From Candidatus Hydrogenedentota bacterium (GTDB lineage Bacteria; Hydrogenedentota; Hydrogenedentia; Hydrogenedentales; CAITNO01): a DNA stretch of 64,000 bases. The notes under the pieces were generated by a model. It was given only the letters and a program-made list of their open reading frames with translations, made no database searches and had not been told where the DNA came from. Positions 54,056-62,660 of this stretch are shown here, in pieces. The stretch is taken from NCBI GenBank assembly GCA_903893795.1, contig CAITNO010000099.1, positions 1 to 64,000 on the forward strand, given 5' to 3'. The position numbers and the translations under genes were made by a program. Every line of letters starts with the position of its first letter. The first letter of the stretch is position 1.

Positions 54056-54084
54056 ATTATAGCGCGGTTCGAGTTCCGGGGCAA
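54056..54084 (-). promoter_or_regulatory. Promoter of the riboswitch operon
   Basis: On the minus strand TTGCCC (54084-54079) and a perfect TATAAT (54061-54056) are 17 bp apart. Transcription would begin near 54049, at the first base pair of the riboswitch P1 stem. Confidence 0.8.
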
Positions 54085-54155
54085 GGCGAGGCGAGCGCCA
54101 GGAATCCAGGAAGACGCTCTGAGAAGGAGGTGCGAGTCTCCTTGAATTGGGGGCG

Positions 54156-55253
54156 TCAGGCAAGTTCTCTATAGGCGTGTGCGGTGAGTTGTGCGGTTTT
54201 GGACCAGGGGAAAAGGGCCGCCTGATGGCGTCCCATTTCGGACAGTGATGCGCGGAGTCTGTCATCGTGTGCAAGTGCAACCATGGCTTGGGAAAGCTGG
54301 CTTTCGCTGGTGGGGTCAACCAGCATGGCGGCTCGGCCCACCACTTCGGGAATGCTGGAGCAGTTTGAGGTCAGCACGGGAGTGCCGCAGGCCATGGCCT
54401 CCAAGGGGGGCAGGCCAAAACCCTCCATGAGGCTGGGCCAGAGGAAAGCCTGCGCCGCCGTAAGGAGCGCGGGGAGGTCTTGGTTGGCCACAAAACCCGG
54501 CAAATGAAGCGCTTTCTGATGGCGGGCCTGACGAACGGCCTCCAGAATGGGTTCGGCCTTCCAGCCTTGCCGTCCGGCGATTACAAGATGGGGAAGACCG
54601 GACTCATAAGCCGTGTCCCATGCCTGAATGAGGCGCACGAGATTTTTGCGCGGTTCCAGCGTGCCCACGAAGAGGAAGAACGGTTCTGGAAGCGCATACT
54701 TGGCGCGCACGGTCTGCTGCTCTTCCGAGGAGCGTGGGTGAAATTCGTCCCCGACGCCGAGCGGAATGACACGGATGCGGTCCTCCGGCAGGAGCAGGAG
54801 GGCCCGAATGTCTTTGGCGGTGGCCTTGGAATCGGCCAGGATGAGGTCGGCCTTCCGGGCGGTGGAACCGATAAGTTGGCGGTAGTAGAGGGCCTTGGAC
54901 AAGGGAAACCATTCTGGATGGCGCATGAAACAGAGGTCATGAACGGTCTGGACCACGGGTCCGGGGGGAAAGAAGCAACCGGTGGATGCGGGATAGTGGA
55001 GAAGGTCGGCACCGGTCTGATGGGCTGCGGTTCTCACGGTGAAGTGGTCAAGCAACGACCGTGAGACCAGTCCGGCCGAGTGTTCCAGAATAGAAACGTT
55101 TCCGTGCAACTCGGGCTGTCCCAAACCGGAAGGCCAGAGCAACACCGTTTCAATGTCCGGTGCGGCCTGCGGCAGGGCTTGGCACAGGGCCTGGACATAG
55201 CGGCCGGTGCCGCTGCGGTTGCCCGATTGGAGGCCGTTGATGAGCACGCGCAT
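54156..55253 (-). CDS. Glycosyltransferase, GT4 family (GT-B fold)
   Basis: The 365-aa protein starts at ATG 55253, which overlaps the stop of the previous glycosyltransferase gene as TGATG. The N-terminal nucleotide-fold half contains GNRSGTGRYVQ; the C-terminal half carries FVGTLEPRKNLVRLI and SLMEGFGLPPLEAMACGTPV with the E-x7-E retaining pattern. It should transfer a sugar from a nucleotide-sugar donor. It is last in a prepilin-glycosyltransferase-glycosyltransferase operon. Confidence 0.9.
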   Translation of the reverse strand: MRVLINGLQSGNRSGTGRYVQALCQALPQAAPDIETVLLWPSGLGQPELHGNVSILEHSAGLVSRSLLDHFTVRTAAHQTGADLLHYPASTGCFFPPGPVVQTVHDLCFMRHPEWFPLSKALYYRQLIGSTARKADLILADSKATAKDIRALLLLPEDRIRVIPLGVGDEFHPRSSEEQQTVRAKYALPEPFFLFVGTLEPRKNLVRLIQAWDTAYESGLPHLVIAGRQGWKAEPILEAVRQARHQKALHLPGFVANQDLPALLTAAQAFLWPSLMEGFGLPPLEAMACGTPVLTSNCSSIPEVVGRAAMLVDPTSESQLSQAMVALAHDDRLRASLSEMGRHQAALFPWSKTAQLTAHAYRELA

Positions 55254-56368
55254 CAGGCCAGACTCCGGTAAAGGGCAAGGATTCGGCGGGCCGTGTCATC
55301 CCAAGAGAAACGGGCGGCCTGTTCGCATCCCTGGTGGGACATGGCCAACCGGAGGTCCGGTCGTGCCAGCAGGTCATTCATAAGATGGGCCAGTTCCGCG
55401 TCATCCTGCGGGGAGAAATAGCGGACGGCATCGCCGCCCACTTCGGGCAGGGACGAGGCGTCCGAAGCGATGGCCGGACAGCCGCAGGCCAAGGCTTCGG
55501 CAAGGGTGAGGCCAAAGCCTTCGTAGTGGGAAGGCAGCACAAAGAGGTCGGCCGCCGAATAGGCGGCGGCGAGGTCTTGGCGGCTGGGGAGATAACCCGG
55601 AAGGGAGACCCGCCCGGTCAGGCCCAGTTGGTGTATCAGATGGGGCAGGTGGTCCATGTTCCAGCCCAGCGCGCCGACCAGCAGCAAGCGATGGGGATGG
55701 TTCTTGGCCACAACCGCAAAAGCCCTGAGCAGGGTTTCAATATTCTTTCTGGGTTCCAGCGTGCCGGCATACAGCACGAAAGGAGTGTCCCAGCCCAAGA
55801 TGGCGCGCATTCTGGATTTGGCGGCGGCGCGGTCCTGGGGAACAAATATGGGGTCGGGCGCGCCGCAGGCGACGTGAACCTTGTCGGGGGAAACGTTGCA
55901 GAGGCGGACAATATCCTCACGGCTGTGTTCCGAGCAGGTGACAATGGCATCGGCCCTGCGCGCAAAGTCAGGCACTTCACGGGAGAAGGGGCCGACAATC
56001 TTGGGGCTTGCCCAGCGGGGCTCGACCAGAAAGGCCAGATCATAGATGCTCAGGATGCGGCGGGCTTTGGCCACCGGGGGCAGGAAGTAATTGGTTGCGT
56101 GAAATAGGTCCACCCCGCCCAGGAGATTGTCCACGCAGGGACGGGGAAAACGGCGCCAGAGGGCATAGGCGGCGCGGGTGGGGAGGGGGATATGCCGGGA
56201 GGACGTGCCCGCGGGCAGGTCAAGGGGGGAGTGAAGTCCGGTGGACCAGCCATGGATGCTGTCGTCTTTCGACAGCAGTGGCTGGATATGGAGCAGCACG
56301 TTGAGGACATATTCACCGACGCCGGTGCGTCGCGCCGTCAGCGGCGTTATGTCCATGCCTATCCGCAT
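55253..56368 (-). CDS. Glycosyltransferase, GT4 family (GT-B fold)
   Basis: The 371-aa protein begins MRIGMDITPLTARRTGVGEYV, the glycine loop of GT4 enzymes. It carries YAGTLEPRKNIETLLRA and SHYEGFGLTLAEALACGCPAI. ATG 56368 is preceded by AGGAG that overlaps the stop codon of the prepilin gene; the open frame extends 104 codons further inside that gene without support. It resembles the next glycosyltransferase but is not a close copy, so the two may add successive sugars. Confidence 0.9.
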   Translation of the reverse strand: MRIGMDITPLTARRTGVGEYVLNVLLHIQPLLSKDDSIHGWSTGLHSPLDLPAGTSSRHIPLPTRAAYALWRRFPRPCVDNLLGGVDLFHATNYFLPPVAKARRILSIYDLAFLVEPRWASPKIVGPFSREVPDFARRADAIVTCSEHSREDIVRLCNVSPDKVHVACGAPDPIFVPQDRAAAKSRMRAILGWDTPFVLYAGTLEPRKNIETLLRAFAVVAKNHPHRLLLVGALGWNMDHLPHLIHQLGLTGRVSLPGYLPSRQDLAAAYSAADLFVLPSHYEGFGLTLAEALACGCPAIASDASSLPEVGGDAVRYFSPQDDAELAHLMNDLLARPDLRLAMSHQGCEQAARFSWDDTARRILALYRSLA

Positions 56369-56376
56369 GCCATCTC

Positions 56377-57384
56377 CTACCAGTTGTTTCCCATCGTATA
56401 CATCAGCGTGGTGCACGGAATCTTCTGCGAAGGGAACTTGATGTACTCCACATGTCCGTCCATATAGAGGCAATTGGCGCCGCCGGGCATGTGGTTGAAC
56501 TGTACCTTGCCCAGCTTGCTGGGTCCTTCGGTCATGTCCCACAGGACGGGCAGGTCCGTCTGTGCATGCCCCGCCGCACCGGCGTTGTTGATATCGGTAA
56601 TGAGGAAACGCTCGACGCCGTCTTTGAGGCGGTAAATGGTGTCGCCTCCTCCATTGCCACGCACCTGAAAGACTTCCCACACCGGCCGCCCGTCGGGCAG
56701 ATAGGGGGAGACCATTTCATGGAGGGAACGCGTCTGGCACCAGGTGCGGAAGCGAAACTCGGGATAGTCGGTAATCTTGATGTTCTGGTCGAACAGGGCA
56801 GTAGCCCGGTTCCAGCTCACTTCGGAACCGATGTTGTCCATGTTCAACAGGAAGTCGGCGGCGTGAATCATCGTCGCCCAGACGTTCTCATCCTCGGCGA
56901 CATACCCCGAGTAGACATAGGTCTGTTCATCGTTAAAGAGCAGCGGGTTGGGCTTGCCCATGGGGGGACCGACCCCGATGTTTTGGCCATCGGCATACCA
57001 CTTCCATGCCTTGGGTCCCAGATAGTCTTCCGCGCGGGTGGTGCCGGAGGCACAAAAGAAGAGTTTCAGGTCGGTCAGGTATTCCGGATAAATGGCGGGA
57101 CCGGAGGGCAGTTCCCAGATATCGCGCGAACTGCCCGGCGCATCGGGGCTCTCCCCGGCAGAAACGCGGTATCTTCCGTTGAGTGCAGGGGGAGGAAAGA
57201 GGCCCGCCGATTCACCGGCATACATCTTGAAAATGAGGCCAAACTGCTTGAGGTTGTTCTGGCAGGATGCCCGAAGCGCGGCCTCCCGCGCGCGGGCAAG
57301 GGCGGGCAGCAGCACGGAAGCAAGGATGGCGATGATGGCCACGACAACCAGCAGTTCAATAAGGGTGAAACCCCGTTTGACCAT
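56377..57384 (-). CDS. Type II secretion-like prepilin (DUF1559-like)
   Basis: The 335-aa protein begins [21 protein letters not shown], a class III prepilin signal cleaved before Phe6. A single long N-terminal helix is followed by a globular domain, which ends in [19 protein letters not shown], the H-X9-DG motif. An AAGGAG site precedes the ATG. It is first in an operon with two glycosyltransferase genes; the first of these uses a ribosome site overlapping this gene's stop. It is similar in layout, not closely in sequence, to the prepilin at 50714. Confidence 0.9.
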   Translation of the reverse strand: MVKRGFTLIELLVVVAIIAILASVLLPALARAREAALRASCQNNLKQFGLIFKMYAGESAGLFPPPALNGRYRVSAGESPDAPGSSRDIWELPSGPAIYPEYLTDLKLFFCASGTTRAEDYLGPKAWKWYADGQNIGVGPPMGKPNPLLFNDEQTYVYSGYVAEDENVWATMIHAADFLLNMDNIGSEVSWNRATALFDQNIKITDYPEFRFRTWCQTRSLHEMVSPYLPDGRPVWEVFQVRGNGGGDTIYRLKDGVERFLITDINNAGAAGHAQTDLPVLWDMTEGPSKLGKVQFNHMPGGANCLYMDGHVEYIKFPSQKIPCTTLMYTMGNNW

Positions 57385-57485
57385 GAGAGACTCCTTAAGA
57401 CGAAGGGTAGTATAGCAATCCTTGGACAGAAACGGCCATTAGCCGCAGGGGTCTGTGTGTTCGGAAAGAATTTGGCCTTGGGAAC

Positions 57486-57514
57486 TTGACGGGGAATAGG
57501 CTATGTGATAAGAT
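57486..57514 (+). promoter_or_regulatory. Sigma-70 promoter of the heat-shock operon
   Basis: TTGACG and TAAGAT are 17 bp apart, just upstream of the CIRCE operator, which would lie at and after the transcript start. Confidence 0.75.
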
Positions 57515-57525
57515 TTGGCATGCTG

Positions 57526-57552
57526 TTAGCACTCGGTCTGAATGAGTGCTAA
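57526..57552. promoter_or_regulatory. CIRCE operator (HrcA binding site)
   Basis: TTAGCACTC-N9-GAGTGCTAA is a perfect CIRCE inverted repeat. It lies between the promoter and hrcA, so HrcA represses its own operon until heat or unfolded protein titrates GroEL. Confidence 0.97.
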
Positions 57553-57611
57553 AGGCGATGCAAAGGGCTGGCCCGCTTGGAGTTGACCAGCGTAGTACCG
57601 GAGCGCCCCTT

Positions 57612-58664
57612 ATGCCGGATGTGCCGGAACTGAACGATCGCGAACGGTTAATTCTTTACGCGGTGGTGAATTGCTATATCACCACGGCGGAAGCGGTGGG
57701 TTCGCGCACAGTTGTAAAACGGTTCGATATGGAGCTGAGCGCCGCCACCGTGCGCAATGTGATGGCCGACCTGGAAGAGATGGGCTACTTGCAGCAACTG
57801 CATACGAGTTCAGGCCGGGTGCCGACGGACAGGGGCTATCGATATTATGTCCAGCACCTTATGCGGGTGCAGGAGCTTACCCTGGCCGAGAAGGCCCAGA
57901 TAGAGGAACAGTTTGCTGAGCGTGTCCGCGATGCCGACGACGTGCTGCGCCAAGCAAGCCACCTGCTGGCGCTGGTGTCACATCACGCTGGTCTGGCCGA
58001 GTCACCCGGAGACGAAACCGCCGAAGTGCAGCGCATGGAGCTGTTGCCCATAGGCGACCGTCGGCTCGTGGTGTTGATAGTGGACAATTTTGGCCGTGTG
58101 CGGTCCATGTCGATAGAGTTGCCGTCCCCCTTGGAGGGGGCCGAATTGACGCGGTTGAATGGATTTTTGAACGAGCACTTGCACGGATTAAGCACCAACC
58201 GGCTCAGCTCGGCGGTGCAGGAGAAGTTGCGGTCCTTTTTGGACGACCAGCGTTTCCTGGCACAGCAGGCGCTGGAAGTGCTCAACCTGCTGCCGATGCG
58301 GCCCCGGAGCCAGTTGTTTTTGGAAGGCGCCTCGCAGTTGTTTGAACAGCCCGAGTTCCAGACGGTGGAGCAGGCGCGGGGTGTGTTCAACCTGCTGGAG
58401 GAGCACGACCGGATTATTGATCTGTTAAGGACGGCGGCGGTTCACGGGAGCCCCGAGCGTACGACAGTGCTGATAGGCTCCGAGGACGAGCACGGCGGTC
58501 TTGACGGCCTCGGCATGGTGGCCTCGCCCTACCGGGTGAATGACCGGACCGTGGGCATGATAGGCGTGCTCGGACCGAGAAGAATGAATTATTCGCGCCT
58601 GATGACCGTGGTGGACTATACCGCGGAACTGGTCGGGCGCATGTTGGGCAGATTTGGACGATAA
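57612..58664 (+). CDS. hrcA: Heat-inducible transcription repressor HrcA
   Basis: The 350-aa protein has an N-terminal winged helix (ERLILYAVVNCYITTAEAVGSRTVVKRF, then ATVRNVMADLEEMGYLQQLHTSSGRVPTDRGYRYYV) and the GAF-like C-terminal domain (PYRVNDRTVGMIGVLGPRRMNYSRLM). ATG 57612 is chosen: GGAG lies eight bases upstream and the N-terminus then fits the family. An earlier in-frame GTG lies inside the CIRCE element. It is first in hrcA-grpE-dnaK and binds the CIRCE just upstream. Confidence 0.95.
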   Translation: MPDVPELNDRERLILYAVVNCYITTAEAVGSRTVVKRFDMELSAATVRNVMADLEEMGYLQQLHTSSGRVPTDRGYRYYVQHLMRVQELTLAEKAQIEEQFAERVRDADDVLRQASHLLALVSHHAGLAESPGDETAEVQRMELLPIGDRRLVVLIVDNFGRVRSMSIELPSPLEGAELTRLNGFLNEHLHGLSTNRLSSAVQEKLRSFLDDQRFLAQQALEVLNLLPMRPRSQLFLEGASQLFEQPEFQTVEQARGVFNLLEEHDRIIDLLRTAAVHGSPERTTVLIGSEDEHGGLDGLGMVASPYRVNDRTVGMIGVLGPRRMNYSRLMTVVDYTAELVGRMLGRFGR

Positions 58665-58671
58665 GTCAACG

Positions 58672-59322
58672 ATGAAGGAACTGGATGACATAATGGACGA
58701 TGTTGTGGAAGATATTGTGGAAGACACCGCACCGGAGCAGACGGACGTTGAGGCGTCTCCAGAAACGGTTTCAGAGGAAGCCGTCGGGGAGCAGCCTTCC
58801 GAGTCTGAACTGGAGCTGGCGCACCTTACGGCGGAGCTGGAAAAATACAAAGACCAGCTTCTGCGCACCCGCGCCGAATTTGACAATTACCGGAAACGGG
58901 TGCTGCGCGAGGGCGAACAGGCCCGGACTAATGCGGCACAGGGCATTGTGCGCGATTTGCTTCCGGTTTCTGACAATCTTGAGCGTGCGCTGCTCCATGC
59001 CGATGATTCCCCCGGTGCATTTGCCGACGGGGTGCGCATGGTGTTGCGCCAGTTTATGGAGGTGCTTGCGGCGCGCGGGCTCGCGGCGATCCCGGCCTTG
59101 GGTGTGCCCTTTGACCCCAATGTGCACGAGGCGCTTTCGTACATGCCCTCCGAAGAGTATGCGCTGGGCATGGTGATGAATGAGTTTGAACGCGGATACT
59201 GTCTTGGTTCCGCTGTGCTGCGACCGTCGCGGGTCGTGGTGAGCAGCGGGCCTGCGGAGGCCGCGACAAGTGGGGAAAGTGTTGACTCAACGGAAACGGA
59301 CGCGGAAGAGAAGCGTTCGTAA
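58672..59322 (+). CDS. grpE: Nucleotide exchange factor GrpE
   Basis: It releases ADP from DnaK. The protein is 216 aa from ATG 58672; an in-frame TTG at 58654 overlapping hrcA is the other possible start, and neither has a strong ribosome site. An acidic N-terminal tail leads to a long coiled coil ([25 protein letters not shown]), then the beta-domain ([14 protein letters not shown] ... LRPSRVVVS). The C-terminal tail is acidic. It follows hrcA by 7 bp and precedes dnaK by 23 bp. Confidence 0.95.
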   Translation: MKELDDIMDDVVEDIVEDTAPEQTDVEASPETVSEEAVGEQPSESELELAHLTAELEKYKDQLLRTRAEFDNYRKRVLREGEQARTNAAQGIVRDLLPVSDNLERALLHADDSPGAFADGVRMVLRQFMEVLAARGLAAIPALGVPFDPNVHEALSYMPSEEYALGMVMNEFERGYCLGSAVLRPSRVVVSSGPAEAATSGESVDSTETDAEEKRS

Positions 59323-59345
59323 ATCCCAAAAAGGAGCTATGTGAC

Positions 59346-61262
59346 ATGGGCAAAGTTATCGGAATAGATTTGGGAACGACCAATTCCTGCGTGGCCGTCA
59401 TGGAAGGCGGCGAGCCGGTGGTCATTGCAAATACCGAAGGCAACCGGACGACACCGTCGGTGGTCGCGTTTACCAAGGATGGCGAACGCCTGGTGGGCGC
59501 CGTGGCCAAGCGGCAGGCGGTGACGAATCCGCAGAACACGATCTTCTCCATCAAGCGCTTCATGGGCCGTCGGCACAGCGAAGTGGGCGAAGAGGAGAAA
59601 CTGGTGCCCTACCGCGTCGGCACCGCCCCCTCGGGCGATGTGCAGGTTACGGCGCTGGGCAAGACTTACCGTCCGCCCGAGATTTCGGCCATGATTCTCC
59701 AGAAAATGAAGGAGACCGCCGAGTCTTATCTCGGGCAGACCGTCACACAGGCGGTGGTGACCGTGCCTGCCTATTTCAACGACTCGCAGCGTCAGGCCAC
59801 GAAGGACGCGGGCCGCATCGCCGGCCTTGAAGTGCTGCGCATCATCAACGAGCCCACGGCGGCGGCACTGGCCTACGGACTGGACAAGAAAAAGGACGAG
59901 AAGATCGCCGTGTACGACCTGGGCGGCGGCACCTTCGACATTTCCATTCTTGCCATCGGCGACGACAGCTTTGAAGTGCTGAGCACAAACGGCGACACCC
60001 ATCTGGGCGGCGACGATTTCGATCAGCGCGTTATCGACTGGCTGGCCGAGGAGTTTATGAAGGACCAGGGCATCGACCTGCGCAAAGACCCCATGGCGCT
60101 GCAGCGCCTGAAGGAGGGCGCGGAGAAGGCCAAGTGCGAGCTTTCGACGGCCATGACGACGGACGTAAACCTGCCCTTCATCACGGCCGACGCCTCAGGG
60201 CCGAAGCACATGAACTACACGCTCACGCGGGCGAAGCTCGAGCAGCTTTGCGATTCGCTGTTGCAGCGCACCAAGAACCCCTGCTATCGCGCGCTGGAAG
60301 ACGCCGGCCTGACGGCGGCCCAGATCGACGAGGTCATTCTCGTCGGCGGCATGACCCGCATGCCCTCGGTGGGCCAGATCGTGAAGGACATCTACGGCAA
60401 GGAGCCGCACCGCGGCGTCAATCCGGACGAGGTGGTCGCCATTGGCGCGGCCATCCAGGCGGGCGTGCTGGCGGGCGAGGTGAAAGACGTGCTGTTGCTC
60501 GACGTGACCCCGCTTTCGTTGGGCATCGAGACACTGGGCGGCGTGTGCACCAAGCTCATTGAGCGCAACACGACCATCCCGGTGACCAAGCGGCAGGTGT
60601 TCTCCACGGCCAGCGACAGCCAGAGCGCCGTTACGATTCACGTGCTGCAGGGCGAGCGCGAGATGGCCGGTGACAACCGCACGCTGGGACGCTTTGACCT
60701 GATGGGCATTCCGGCCGCGCCGCGCGGCGTGCCGCAGATTGAGGTGTCCTTCGACATCGACGCCAACGGCATCGTGCACGTGGCGGCCAAGGACCTCGGC
60801 ACCGGCCGGGAGCAGACCATCCGCATCGAGGCCTCCGGCGGCATGACCGAGGACGAAATCAAGCGCATGGTGGGCGACGCCGAGCGCCACGCCGACGATG
60901 ACAAGAAAAAGCGCAGGCTGATCGAGGCGCGCAACACGGCCGACGCCCTCGTCTACACGACGGAAAAGGGCCTTAAAGAATACGGCGACAAGGTTGGCGA
61001 TTCGGACAAGCAGGAGATGGAATCGGCCATGGCGCGCCTGAAGGAAGTTGCCAAGGGCGAGGACGTCGAGGCGATTGAGCAGGCGGCGGAGGCGCTGAAC
61101 AAGGCCTCGCACAAGATGGCCGAAGCCATGTACGCGGCGGCGAAGGGTTCCGGTGGGGATCCCGCCCAGCCGGAGGAGCATTCCGGTCCGCGCCCGACCG
61201 AGGGCACGATGGACGCGGATTTCACCGTGGTGGATGACGACGACAAGACAAAGAGCAACTAG
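59346..61262 (+). CDS. dnaK: Molecular chaperone DnaK (Hsp70)
   Basis: The 638-aa protein has the ATPase signatures [27 protein letters not shown] and [14 protein letters not shown], the linker [15 protein letters not shown] and the peptide-binding domain. The C-terminal end, [12 protein letters not shown], is acidic as usual, though it differs from the EEVD of eukaryotes. AAGGAG lies nine bases before the ATG. It closes the hrcA-grpE-dnaK transcript with a terminator about 90 bp downstream. Confidence 0.98.
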   Translation: MGKVIGIDLGTTNSCVAVMEGGEPVVIANTEGNRTTPSVVAFTKDGERLVGAVAKRQAVTNPQNTIFSIKRFMGRRHSEVGEEEKLVPYRVGTAPSGDVQVTALGKTYRPPEISAMILQKMKETAESYLGQTVTQAVVTVPAYFNDSQRQATKDAGRIAGLEVLRIINEPTAAALAYGLDKKKDEKIAVYDLGGGTFDISILAIGDDSFEVLSTNGDTHLGGDDFDQRVIDWLAEEFMKDQGIDLRKDPMALQRLKEGAEKAKCELSTAMTTDVNLPFITADASGPKHMNYTLTRAKLEQLCDSLLQRTKNPCYRALEDAGLTAAQIDEVILVGGMTRMPSVGQIVKDIYGKEPHRGVNPDEVVAIGAAIQAGVLAGEVKDVLLLDVTPLSLGIETLGGVCTKLIERNTTIPVTKRQVFSTASDSQSAVTIHVLQGEREMAGDNRTLGRFDLMGIPAAPRGVPQIEVSFDIDANGIVHVAAKDLGTGREQTIRIEASGGMTEDEIKRMVGDAERHADDDKKKRRLIEARNTADALVYTTEKGLKEYGDKVGDSDKQEMESAMARLKEVAKGEDVEAIEQAAEALNKASHKMAEAMYAAAKGSGGDPAQPEEHSGPRPTEGTMDADFTVVDDDDKTKSN

Positions 61263-61352
61263 CGCACGGCGGCAGGCCATGGGAGAAGCCGCGGGGCTGC
61301 TCCAAAAGACAGTTGCAGGTTTTCCTACAGCAGTGAAGACGGATGAACAATA

Positions 61353-61387
61353 CCCTGGCCCGGATGAAGTTTTCCGGGCCGGGGTTT
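61353..61387 (+). terminator. Intrinsic terminator after dnaK
   Basis: An 11-bp stem (61353-61363 with 61374-61384, one G-T wobble) closes a 10-nt loop and is followed by TTTC. Some transcripts may read through into dnaJ. Confidence 0.65.
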
Positions 61388-61419
61388 CGTCCATGACAGA
61401 CCGATAGAAAGTTCAGTGA

Positions 61420-62544
61420 ATGTCAAGACAGCGCGACCTTTACGAGGTGCTGGGCGTTTCCCGAAACGCCACACAGGATGAAATGCGCAAGGCCTACTTG
61501 AAGCTTGCGCACAAGTATCATCCTGACAAGACCGGCGGCGACAAGGATATGGAGGACAAACTCAAGGAGATTAACGCCGCCTACGACATTCTGAAGAACC
61601 CAGAAAAGCGCAGCCAGTATGACCAGTTCGGCTCGACCGAAGGCCAGCCCTTCACCAGCGGCTTCGGTGGTGATTTCGGAGGCATGGGTGGCGGCGCCCC
61701 CTTTGAAGACCTTTTCGACATGCTTTTCGGCGGCCAGGGCAAACGGCGCAGTCCCGGCCGCGGGCAGCCTGGCAGCGACCTCGAATACCGGCTCCGCGTG
61801 ACGCTGGAAGAGGCCGCGCTCGGCGTGAAGAAGACGGTCAGTTTCAACCGCCAGGAGTCCTGCTCAGACTGCCAGGGCACCGGCGGGGCAAAAGGCTCCT
61901 CCCCCGAAACCTGCCGCCAGTGCGGCGGTGCTGGTCAGGTGCGGGCGGCCCACGGCATATTCAGCGTGACGCGGACCTGTCCGGTCTGCCAGGGCAGTGG
62001 CAGGGTCATTTCCAATCCCTGCCGCAGTTGCACCGGTTCGGGCCAGGTGAAATCGCGGCGTGAGCTGCAAATTGACGTGCCACCCGGTGTGGATGACGGC
62101 CAGCGGCTTCGCGCCGCAGGCGAGGGCGAGGCGGGCCGCTTGGGCGGACAGCGGGGCGACCTCATTATCGCGATTCAGGTGGAGCGCCATCCGCTCTTTG
62201 AGCGGGACGGGGCCACCATTCTGTGCGAGGTCCCGGTCACCTTCAGTCAGGCGGTCCTCGGGGCCACGGTCAAGGTGCCGACCCTCTTTGGCATGGAGGA
62301 ACTGCGCATCCCCGCCGGGGCAAAGTCCGGCGCGCAGGTGACGCTCCGCGGCAAGGGCATGCCCGATGTGCGCGGATACCGCCAGGGCGACCAACTGGTG
62401 GTGCTGCGCGTCGAAACGCCCGCACGGATTACCCGCAGGCAGAAAGAACTCCTGGAAGAGTTTGACCGGGAAAGCGATGCGCGCACCTACCCCGGCTGCG
62501 ACGAATACGCCAAAAAGGTCCGCCAGTACCGCCCGGGAAGCTGA
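61420..62544 (+). CDS. dnaJ: Molecular chaperone DnaJ (Hsp40)
   Basis: It stimulates DnaK ATPase and delivers substrates. The 374-aa type I DnaJ has a J domain with the HPD triad (KYHPDKTGGD), a Gly/Phe region (TSGFGGDFGGMGGG) and four CxxCxGxG zinc repeats (CSDCQGTG, CRQCGGAG, CPVCQGSG, CRSCTGSG). The C-terminal substrate domains follow. It lies after the dnaK terminator; its ribosome site is weak. No CIRCE is seen before it. Confidence 0.97.
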   Translation: MSRQRDLYEVLGVSRNATQDEMRKAYLKLAHKYHPDKTGGDKDMEDKLKEINAAYDILKNPEKRSQYDQFGSTEGQPFTSGFGGDFGGMGGGAPFEDLFDMLFGGQGKRRSPGRGQPGSDLEYRLRVTLEEAALGVKKTVSFNRQESCSDCQGTGGAKGSSPETCRQCGGAGQVRAAHGIFSVTRTCPVCQGSGRVISNPCRSCTGSGQVKSRRELQIDVPPGVDDGQRLRAAGEGEAGRLGGQRGDLIIAIQVERHPLFERDGATILCEVPVTFSQAVLGATVKVPTLFGMEELRIPAGAKSGAQVTLRGKGMPDVRGYRQGDQLVVLRVETPARITRRQKELLEEFDRESDARTYPGCDEYAKKVRQYRPGS

Positions 62545-62660
62545 GTTTCGCCGTTTGTCCAGGACCTTCGCAATCGGCTAGGATGGGGAAAATGGCAAGG
62601 GTGGCCGTCCGCTGAATTGGCATGACGGGTGAGTCTGCTTTGCCTATCGGGGACCAGCGG

